Assembly: GCA_030699205.1 (NCBI GenBank)
Contig: JAUYJY010000008.1
Span: forward strand, 1-30,704
Length of the DNA stretch: 30,704 nucleotides
DNA from: Candidatus Pacearchaeota archaeon
Lineage (GTDB): Archaea; Nanobdellota; Nanobdellia; Pacearchaeales; GW2011-AR1
Reading direction: 5' to 3'
The notes under the pieces were generated by a model that saw only the letters and a list, made by a program, of their open reading frames with translations, had not been told where the DNA came from and did not search any database. How positions within the stretch are numbered: position 1 is the first letter of the stretch; every line of letters begins with the position of its first letter. The position numbers and the translations under genes are program-made. Of the stretch, positions 7,429 through 12,466 are shown one piece after another.

Positions 7429-8313
7429 CTAAATTCCTTTTTTCCTTTTCTTTCTTTTTTTAATTTTCCTGTAAATATACCATAATATTATCACTAAAAT
7501 TACCATTCCAATGTATATCTTGGTTTTACTTTCACTGATAAGTCCAATCTCGAGTGCATTTTCTCTCGAATAAACTTTTATTGGAAGACTTATAATTTGG
7601 TTTTGGTCTATATTATCAAAATCTTTATATCTAATTTGAGAATTTAATATTGCTTTTGTGCTCTTAAATAAAACATCAAAAGTTGCAAAATCGGAATCAT
7701 CAGAATCAATTGTGCCAATATATTCTTTAGAAGAAGATAAAAGAGTATATCCAGAATCGGGAAGCATATCAACCGAAACAAATCTTATTTCTCCAAGCCC
7801 TTTATTAATTATTTCAAGAGTAATCTTTCCTCTTTCCCCCACAATTGCATTTTCAGTTCTAATTGAAAAATCCAATTCAGTTAATGCACTTACCCTTAAT
7901 CCAAAACTGCCTTCTCTTTCAATCGTTCCATTCACAGCATTAGAAATTCCATATCTCAATTTATATGGAATATTATAATCTCCAGGAATAATATCTCTCG
8001 ATGCTTTCAGTTTAAAAACAAAAGTTTCTTTATCATCCTCTCTTATTTCACTTTCAGTTTTTTCACTATTTCCAATTGAAATAAAATTCAAATCGTTCAG
8101 AAGAAGTTTTATAGAAACGTCTTCTATATCATAGTTATTATCATTTTTAATTTCAAGAGTTATTGTTTTTTCTTCTCCGGGAAAGAGGGTGATATATTCA
8201 GCACTAATTCTTGTTGAATCTCCCGAAATTATTTGAGAGGATGCAAAATTTAATCCCCCATTAATTAAAATCAAGATTAAAGAAATAATTGCCCAAATTT
8301 TTCTATTTTTCAT
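7429..8313 (-). CDS. COG1361-like exported, membrane-anchored protein of the ABC exporter
   Basis: About 294 aa with an N-terminal signal or anchor helix (IWAIISLILILINGG), two beta-rich Ig/NEW3-like repeats (around ITLFPGEEKTITLEIKNDNN and IVGERGKITLEIINKG) and a C-terminal membrane helix followed by a Lys/Arg-rich tail, so the bulk faces outside. COG1361-type proteins often accompany archaeal MacB-like exporters, probably as adaptor or substrate receptor; this role is inference. I chose ATG 8311-8313 because GAGG lies six bases ahead; ATG 8323-8325 would add four residues. A TATA-like AATTTATAAAT just upstream (about 8330-8343) may give an extra internal promoter. Confidence 0.82.
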   Translation of the reverse strand: MKNRKIWAIISLILILINGGLNFASSQIISGDSTRISAEYITLFPGEEKTITLEIKNDNNYDIEDVSIKLLLNDLNFISIGNSEKTESEIREDDKETFVFKLKASRDIIPGDYNIPYKLRYGISNAVNGTIEREGSFGLRVSALTELDFSIRTENAIVGERGKITLEIINKGLGEIRFVSVDMLPDSGYTLLSSSKEYIGTIDSDDSDFATFDVLFKSTKAILNSQIRYKDFDNIDQNQIISLPIKVYSRENALEIGLISESKTKIYIGMVILVIILWYIYRKIKKRKKRKKGI

Positions 8314-8387
8314 AACTTTCCTCATAAAACTTTATTTATAAATTTTTGCTATAGTAACTTTTCAATAGTCACTACTCTCCAAATTTC

Positions 8388-9104
8388 TTATTGCCTTTGC
8401 ACTTTCCATTTGCCTTTTATTTTCTTTTCGTAAGAAAAAATCTTTCCATCAACCATTCTGTAAATCCTTTCTGCATAATTTTTTGCCAGGTCAGCATCAT
8501 GTGTAACAATAATAATTGTCTTCCCCTCCCGATTTAATTTAGTAAGAAAATCCATCATTTTTCCACCGGTTTTCGTATCTAAATTTCCCGTAGGTTCATC
8601 TGCAAGAATTACTTCAGGATCATTTGCAAGAGCTCTCGCAATTGCAACTCTTTGTTGTTGCCCCCCGGATAACTGATTGGGATAATGGTCTCCCCTATCC
8701 CCCAATTCCACCAACTTTAATAATTCTTCTGCTCTGTCCCCTCTCTCCTCCTTATCTGTATTTTGAAATAACATTGGAAGCATAATATTCTCCTTTGCAG
8801 TTAGATTAGGGATTAAATTAAATTGCTGAAAAATAAATCCAATTTTCTTTCCCCTTAATTGTGCAAGATCGGATTCATCAAAGAGTTCTATATTTTCTCC
8901 CCCAAGATAAATCTCCCCTTCGCTGGCTAAATCCAGACTACCTACTAAGTTCATGCTCGTAGATTTTCCTGACCCTGAAGGTCCCATGATTGCAACAAAA
9001 CTCCCTACTTCAATATCAATATTAATGCCGTCAACAGCTTTTACGACATGGTCTCCCATCCGATAATGCTTATAAATATCCTTTAATTTTATTATTTCTG
9101 CCAT
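8388..9104 (-). CDS. ABC transporter ATP-binding protein, LolD/MacB type
   Basis: 238-aa ATPase that energises the two permeases. It has Walker A GPSGSGKST (about 41-49), the Q-loop in IFQQFNLIPNLT (about 92-103), the signature LSGGQQQRVAIARAL (about 144-158), Walker B VILADEPTGNLD (about 164-175) and the switch His in IIVTHD (about 197-202). The length and the DEPTGNLD form are typical of the LolD/MacB/FtsE subfamily. It is the first gene of the exporter operon, with GAGGG about five bases before the ATG and a TATA-like stretch near 9124-9134. Confidence 0.96.
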   Translation of the reverse strand: MAEIIKLKDIYKHYRMGDHVVKAVDGINIDIEVGSFVAIMGPSGSGKSTSMNLVGSLDLASEGEIYLGGENIELFDESDLAQLRGKKIGFIFQQFNLIPNLTAKENIMLPMLFQNTDKEERGDRAEELLKLVELGDRGDHYPNQLSGGQQQRVAIARALANDPEVILADEPTGNLDTKTGGKMMDFLTKLNREGKTIIIVTHDADLAKNYAERIYRMVDGKIFSYEKKIKGKWKVQRQ

Positions 9105-9180
9105 ATAATCCCTCTAAAATCCTGCTTTAATAAACTTTTCATTTTAATAAATAATTCAGCAAAATTTACCTTTAGATTTA

Positions 9181-9223
9181 TAGTCTAAGACATTTATAAT
9201 TGAACTGTATTTGTCTTAGACTA
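9181..9223 (+). repeat. 43-bp palindromic repeat, copy A (upstream of rpo10)
   Basis: Perfect 12-bp arms TAGTCTAAGACA / TGTCTTAGACTA flank a 19-base AT-rich loop. The same unit recurs at 30567-30609 in the same orientation with two mismatches, both in the loop, and inverted at 9587-9629. Copy A and the 30.6-kb copy also share about 32 bases immediately downstream. It lies in the 250-bp gap between the ABC ATPase and rpo10, which holds no other gene. Confidence 0.85.
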
Positions 9224-9224
9224 T

Positions 9225-9269
9225 TAGCGGAAGAACAAAAAACTGTTCAAAATATTTTGTCTTCTGCTA
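9225..9269 (+). repeat. second imperfect palindrome next to copy A
   Basis: TAGCGGAAGAACAAAA (9225-9240) faces TTTTGTCTTCTGCTA (9255-9269), an inverted pair with one mismatch and one indel around a 14-base loop. The left arm recurs after the 30.6-kb copy of the 43-bp palindrome. The right arm recurs alone at 29-48, after uS9. It is probably part of the same repeat family as the 43-bp unit. Confidence 0.65.
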
Positions 9270-9325
9270 TACAACGACCTTATGAAATAGTTTCGGGATA
9301 ACACAATTTTTTCTAAATAGCAACG

Positions 9326-9335
9326 TTTAAAAACC
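9326..9335 (+). promoter_or_regulatory. TATA-like box of rpo10
   Basis: TTTAAAAACC ends 20 bases before the rpo10 ATG at 9355. With archaeal spacing, transcription would start at or near the A of the start codon, giving a leaderless mRNA. There is no Shine-Dalgarno motif, which agrees. Confidence 0.5.
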
Positions 9336-9354
9336 TTTTTCTCAATTTTCTATC

Positions 9355-9552
9355 ATGATAATTCCAGTAAGATGCTTTGGATGCGGAAAACCCATAGGAC
9401 ACCTATGGGAAGAATACAATAAGAGAGTAAAATCCGGAGAAGATGCAGGAAAAGTAATGACCGAGCTTGGACTTGAAAGATATTGTTGCAGATCATGTAT
9501 GCTAGGTCACGCAGATATGCTTCCTGAAATAAGCAAATTCAAAAAGTCTTGA
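9355..9552 (+). CDS. rpoN: DNA-directed RNA polymerase subunit N (Rpo10)
   Basis: Homologue of Rpb10, a zinc-binding subunit that helps hold the Rpo3/Rpo11 platform. The 65-aa protein has the invariant VRCFGCGKPIGHLWEEY start (about 5-21) and the YCCRSCMLGH motif (about 43-52), with Cys in both clusters binding one zinc. In most archaea this gene follows uS9. Here it stands alone about 9 kb from uS9, on the opposite strand, between inverted copies of a 43-bp palindrome. The gene itself looks intact. Confidence 0.97.
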   Translation: MIIPVRCFGCGKPIGHLWEEYNKRVKSGEDAGKVMTELGLERYCCRSCMLGHADMLPEISKFKKS

Positions 9553-9586
9553 TTTTAAAAAATAAAAACTAAAAATTTCTTCAATA

Positions 9587-9629
9587 TAGTCTAAGACAAA
9601 TACTGTTCAATTATAAATGTTTTAGACTA
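9587..9629 (-). repeat. 43-bp palindromic repeat, copy B (downstream of rpo10, inverted)
   Basis: Reverse-oriented copy of the 9181-9223 unit with two differences, one in an arm and one in the loop. With copy A it brackets rpo10 as a large inverted repeat. The remaining 9630-9767 is AT-rich and holds no gene that I can see. Confidence 0.8.
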
Positions 9630-9767
9630 TAGTTCAATTTAATAAAATTGAATCTCTTTCTTCTAATCTAACACACCACCCCAATTTATTTCTAAAAATA
9701 ACAAAAATAAGTAATTAAGATTTATTAAAATTGTAAAAACAAAATAACAAACTCTTATAAGGAATCT

Positions 9768-10022
9768 TTATTCTTCTCTCGCTCTAGCTTCATTAACTTT
9801 CAACTTTCTTCCTTCTATTTCTTTCTCATTCATTTCAGAAACAGCTTTTTTTGCATCTTCTTCATTTTCAAAAGTCACAAATCCAAATCCTTTGCTTCTT
9901 CCAGAAAATCTATCAGAGATAACAGTTGCCTCAGTTATTGCACCAAACTCGGAGAACATTTCCTTAAGCGTATCGTTATTTACCTTAAAAGGTAAATTTC
10001 CAACGTAAATTTTCGAACCCAT
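9768..10022 (-). CDS. RRM-domain RNA-binding protein
   Basis: An 84-aa protein that is essentially one RNA recognition motif. RNP2 is IYVGNL (5-10) and RNP1 is KGFGFVTF (44-51), including the aromatic residues that stack on RNA bases. The C-terminal ARAREE is a short charged tail. An AAGGAGG Shine-Dalgarno lies several bases ahead of the ATG. Stand-alone RRM proteins of this sort are common in cyanobacteria and other bacteria and uncommon in archaea, so lateral gain is possible. It lies downstream of 5S rRNA and Rpp21 on the same strand. Confidence 0.93.
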   Translation of the reverse strand: MGSKIYVGNLPFKVNNDTLKEMFSEFGAITEATVISDRFSGRSKGFGFVTFENEEDAKKAVSEMNEKEIEGRKLKVNEARAREE

Positions 10023-10108
10023 TTAACAAACCTCCTTATAACTTATCATTTACAAATTAGTCTTAGCATTCAACTTCTTAAGACTCCCATCCATACAAAA
10101 CTCTAATT

Positions 10109-10381
10109 TTAGGGGCTTTTAAACCTATCTATGACCCATTTATTCTCATAATCACAGACCCTGCAAATTAGAATTTTACATCCCCTCTTAATCCTGACTC
10201 TCCCTCCCTTCAAATCAGAAAAGCATTTCTTACAAAATCTCCTTTTATGTTCTTTCAGTCTAATATGATACTTCATAGCAAGTTTTTTAATCTTCTTAAC
10301 TTCTTTTACATCTAACTTGTCTTGTCTAAAAAATTTATCAATTTTTTCATCCGCTTCTTTTCTTGTTAATTTATATTTCAT
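10109..10381 (-). CDS. rnp4: ribonuclease P protein component 4 (Rpp21/Rpr2 family)
   Basis: 90-aa protein subunit of archaeal RNase P, the enzyme that trims 5' leaders from pre-tRNAs. The N-terminal half is helical and basic, and four Cys (C50, C53, C73, C76) form the zinc ribbon expected for Rpp21; C68 is an extra one. The final RFKSP is short. It starts 33 bases beyond the 3' end of the 5S rRNA gene and could be transcribed with it, which would place a tRNA-processing protein directly behind stable RNA genes. Confidence 0.88.
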   Translation of the reverse strand: MKYKLTRKEADEKIDKFFRQDKLDVKEVKKIKKLAMKYHIRLKEHKRRFCKKCFSDLKGGRVRIKRGCKILICRVCDYENKWVIDRFKSP

Positions 10382-10414
10382 AAAGTTCTAAGGAAATCAC
10401 AATATAAAAAATAA

Positions 10415-10532
10415 ACGAAGACAGCATCCTTGCTTCGCCTCTTGTCGGAGACTAAAACAGCAGACGTAATTAGCTTAACTTCTGTGTTCGGAAAGGGAAC
10501 AGGTGTGACCTAATTACTATGGCCGTCTTCAC
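10415..10532 (-). rRNA. rrf: 5S ribosomal RNA
   Basis: On the minus strand the RNA opens with GAAGACGGCCATAG and contains GGTCACACCTGTTCCC and CCGAACACAGAAGTTAAGC, the universal 5S core. GAAGACGGC near the 5' end pairs over nine positions with GCTGTCTTC near the 3' end (helix I, plus strand 10522-10530 with 10417-10425). The length is about 118 nt. No 16S or 23S gene is near, so this 5S gene is unlinked, as in many archaea with scattered rRNA genes. The exact ends may be off by a few bases. Confidence 0.93.
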
Positions 10533-10550
10533 AAATCACTAAATTTAAGG

Positions 10551-10560
10551 GTATATAAAA
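10551..10560 (-). promoter_or_regulatory. TATA-like box of 5S rRNA
   Basis: On the minus strand this reads TTTTATATAC and ends 19 bases before the inferred 5' end of 5S rRNA, the normal archaeal position for a strong promoter. Confidence 0.55.
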
Positions 10561-10640
10561 CCTATGTTTATCTCCTTCAAGAGTCAGGAAACAACCCTCT
10601 TAACTTAAATTCTTACAAGAGCGAGAATAAATATCATCAC

Positions 10641-10650
10641 AACCTTTAAA
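10641..10650 (+). promoter_or_regulatory. TATA-like box of the tRNA-Leu/tRNA-Arg unit
   Basis: AACCTTTAAA ends 25 bases before the tRNA-Leu 5' end. tRNA-Arg follows tRNA-Leu after only four bases and has no room for its own promoter, so both should be on one transcript. Confidence 0.5.
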
Positions 10651-10675
10651 ATAGAATAGTCTTTTAATTTAATAT

Positions 10676-10759
10676 GCAGGAGTAGCGAAGTGGTCAAACG
10701 CGCGGGACTCAAGATCCCGTCCTTTAGTAGGTTCAGAGGTTCGAATCCTCTCTCCTGCA
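10676..10759 (+). tRNA. tRNA-Leu (anticodon CAA)
   Basis: Cloverleaf with a 7-bp acceptor stem (GCAGGAG with CTCCTGC), an anticodon stem CGGGA/TCCCG around loop CTCAAGA (anticodon CAA), the long variable arm expected of tRNA-Leu, and a TTCGAAT T-loop. The discriminator is A and CCA is not encoded. It reads UUG codons. Confidence 0.95.
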
Positions 10760-10763
10760 TGAG

Positions 10764-10838
10764 GCTCGGGTAACTCAGCCTGGATAGAGTGCCACCCTCC
10801 TAAGGTGGAAGTCGCAGGTTCAAATCCTGCCCTGAGCG
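10764..10838 (+). tRNA. tRNA-Arg (anticodon CCT)
   Basis: Acceptor GCTCGGG pairs with CCTGAGC through one G-T pair. The anticodon stem CCACC/GGTGG encloses loop CTCCTAA (anticodon CCT, reading AGG). The T-arm is GCAGG/CCTGC with loop TTCAAAT. The gene is intact and lacks CCA. Its last 13 bases plus four following T are repeated at 10915-10931. Confidence 0.95.
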
Positions 10839-10842
10839 TTTT
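10826..10842. repeat. 17-bp tRNA-Arg 3'-end direct repeat, copy 1
   Basis: CCTGCCCTGAGCGTTTT, which is the T-stem 3' strand, the acceptor 3' strand, the discriminator and the following T-run of tRNA-Arg. The identical 17 bases occur at 10915-10931. Confidence 0.85.
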
Positions 10843-10849
10843 TGTTTAA

Positions 10850-10920
10850 GCAGGATTTTTCAAATACTCTGATTTATAAGAATCGGAGTTCCCGCGGAAC
10901 TTGTTCTGCGAGGACCTGCC
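10850..10920 (+). other. structured spacer between tRNA-Arg and its duplicated 3' end (possible small RNA or element remnant)
   Basis: The spacer can fold into a three-way junction: GCAGG (about 10850) with CCTGC (about 10916) closing two hairpins, ACTCTGATT/AATCGGAGT (one G-T pair) and CGCGGAA/TTCTGCG (one G-T pair, extended by TCC/GGA). It is not a tRNA, because the stem lengths and the T-loop do not fit. It may be a processed small RNA of the tRNA transcript, a termination or processing structure, or the remnant of an element that duplicated the tRNA end. No coding frame of note is present. Confidence 0.35.
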
Positions 10921-10931
10921 CTGAGCGTTTT
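10915..10931. repeat. 17-bp tRNA-Arg 3'-end direct repeat, copy 2
   Basis: Exact copy of 10826-10842, 89 bp downstream and in the same orientation, without the rest of the tRNA. This is the footprint that tRNA-targeting integrases leave, although here the enclosed DNA is far too short for an element. Confidence 0.8.
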
Positions 10932-10937
10932 CAATAA

Positions 10938-10947
10938 GTTTTAAAAC
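10938..10947 (+). promoter_or_regulatory. TATA-like box of tRNA-Gly
   Basis: GTTTTAAAAC ends 23 bases before the tRNA-Gly 5' end. It suggests that tRNA-Gly is transcribed separately from the Leu/Arg pair. Confidence 0.5.
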
Positions 10948-10970
10948 TCTTCTTTTTGATAAATATATAA

Positions 10971-11041
10971 GCGCTATTAGTTTAGTGGTAGAATGTCAGG
11001 TTTCCAACCTGAAGACAGGGGTTCGATTCCCCTATGGCGCA
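10971..11041 (+). tRNA. tRNA-Gly (anticodon TCC)
   Basis: Acceptor GCGCTAT pairs with ATGGCGC through one T-G pair. The anticodon stem TCAGG/CCTGA holds loop TTTCCAA (anticodon TCC, reading GGA/GGG), and the T-arm is GGGG TTCGATT CCCC. The discriminator is A and CCA is not encoded. Confidence 0.95.
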
Positions 11042-11087
11042 TTTAACCTAATTTTTTAAACTCTAAATTCTTTTTATTTTCATCAAA

Positions 11088-11546
11088 ATGATTTTTAAAT
11101 CTTTTAAAGCAAGAGAAAAATTTATTTTAGCAATTTCAGTAGTTTTTGCAGGGGCATTATTCTATTATGGTTTTGAATTTGCAAAATTAAGAAATTCACA
11201 GGAAGCAAATTTACGTTTTGCAAGAGAAGCACAAGCAAATAAAAAAACATTAGATAAAATTGTCCAAGAAGATAACTATCTTTTGGAAAAAGCAATAAAT
11301 ATTGCAATGCGAAAAGATAGACCTGATAAAAACCCTTATGAATTGAGCAATACAGAACAATATATGTTTTTAAAATCTCTTGGGCTTAAGGTTCCTGCAT
11401 GGGCTGCATTTGTAACCGGAACAGCAGAATATCTAATAGACTCAAGATTGGGGATGAGCAGAATAACCGTCAAATATCATGAAGAAACTCTCGGCACATT
11501 AACTCGCACAGATTTGGAACAATACATCGGAAGAAACTCAAAGTAG
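11088..11546 (+). CDS. single-pass membrane protein of unknown function upstream of secF
   Basis: 152 aa. A basic N-terminus (KSFKAREKF) precedes one membrane helix (about residues 12-28), then a charged, probably helical or coiled segment (about 30-75) and a C-terminal part with LKVPAWAAFVTGTAEYLIDSR. I do not recognise the family. It starts 46 bases after tRNA-Gly and ends 35 bases before secF on the same strand, so it may be co-expressed with the SecDF complex. No catalytic motif is visible. Confidence 0.75.
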   Translation: MIFKSFKAREKFILAISVVFAGALFYYGFEFAKLRNSQEANLRFAREAQANKKTLDKIVQEDNYLLEKAINIAMRKDRPDKNPYELSNTEQYMFLKSLGLKVPAWAAFVTGTAEYLIDSRLGMSRITVKYHEETLGTLTRTDLEQYIGRNSK

Positions 11547-11581
11547 ATTAAATTTAAAAGCACAACTTCTTTTAAATAAAA

Positions 11582-12466
11582 ATGGAAGAAGAACAAAAAA
11601 AGAATTGGTATGAGCTACATTATAAACATCTCTTAATTTTACCAATAATTTTGATTTTAGCATCTATAATTTATTTAGTGCAGTTTAGTGCGGAACACGG
11701 AGATTTAATTTTAAAAGATGTTTCTCTTACTGGTGGAACAACCATAACAGTATTTGATGAATTTGCAAATATTAATAATTTAAGAGACGCACTTTCAATA
11801 GATTTTCCGGATTTAATTATAAGGGGAATCTCAAATATTCAAACTGGAAAACAGCAAGGGTTTTTTGTAGAAACATCTGCAGAAGTTGATCAGATAAGAA
11901 CTGCATTGGAAGAATATTTGAGTTATTCTCTAAATGCAGAAAATTCTTCAATAGAATTTTCAGGAGCTTCTTTGTCTGAAGGATTTTATCAACAACTAAA
12001 AATTGCAATTTTAATTGCATTTGTATTTATGGCAATTGTTGTTTTTTTAGTTTTCAGAACCCCCATTCCAAGCCTTGCAGTGATTATTTCCGCATTTGCA
12101 GATATAATAATGACCCTTGCAGTAATTAATCTTGCAGGTTTTAGATTATCTAATGCAGGCATAATCGCCCTTTTGATGTTAATTGGTTACTCCGTAGATA
12201 CGGATATCCTTTTAACGACAAGACTTTTGAAAACTAAACAGGGTTCATTAAATAAAAAAATGACGGACACATTAAAGACGGGATTAACGATGACCCTTAC
12301 CTCAATTGTAGCGACTGCAACTGCCTTAATTATTATTTATAATCTTTCAGATGTATTGAGACAAATGTTTACAATTTTAATAATCGGACTTGGATTTGAT
12401 TTATTTAATACATGGATAACTAACGCTTCAATTCTTAGATGGTACGTGGAGGCTAAACATATCTGA
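11582..12466 (+). CDS. secF: protein-export membrane protein SecF
   Basis: 294 aa, six predicted membrane helices: one at the N-terminus (about 17-34) and five in the C-terminal half from about residue 138. An extracytoplasmic domain begins at LTGGTTITV, the SecDF signature. The RND-like LLMLIGYSVDTDILLTTRLL segment (about 197-216) is highly typical. SecF and SecD assist late steps of Sec-dependent export using ion flow. The stop overlaps the secD ATG by one base (TGATG), so the two are translationally coupled. The TATA-like CTTTTAAATA directly upstream leaves almost no leader. Confidence 0.96.
   Translation: MEEEQKKNWYELHYKHLLILPIILILASIIYLVQFSAEHGDLILKDVSLTGGTTITVFDEFANINNLRDALSIDFPDLIIRGISNIQTGKQQGFFVETSAEVDQIRTALEEYLSYSLNAENSSIEFSGASLSEGFYQQLKIAILIAFVFMAIVVFLVFRTPIPSLAVIISAFADIIMTLAVINLAGFRLSNAGIIALLMLIGYSVDTDILLTTRLLKTKQGSLNKKMTDTLKTGLTMTLTSIVATATALIIIYNLSDVLRQMFTILIIGLGFDLFNTWITNASILRWYVEAKHI

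Noticed and set aside
9181..9629. CRISPR array or transposon ends around rpo10
   Set aside because: There are only two local copies in opposite orientation with a gene between them, no regular spacers, no cas gene and no transposase. I keep them as palindromic repeats of unknown type.
10850..10938. A fourth tRNA or split-tRNA fragment between tRNA-Arg and tRNA-Gly
   Set aside because: It ends like tRNA-Arg, but the stems have the wrong lengths and there is no anticodon or T-loop layout. An intact tRNA-Arg is present, so a split gene is not needed.
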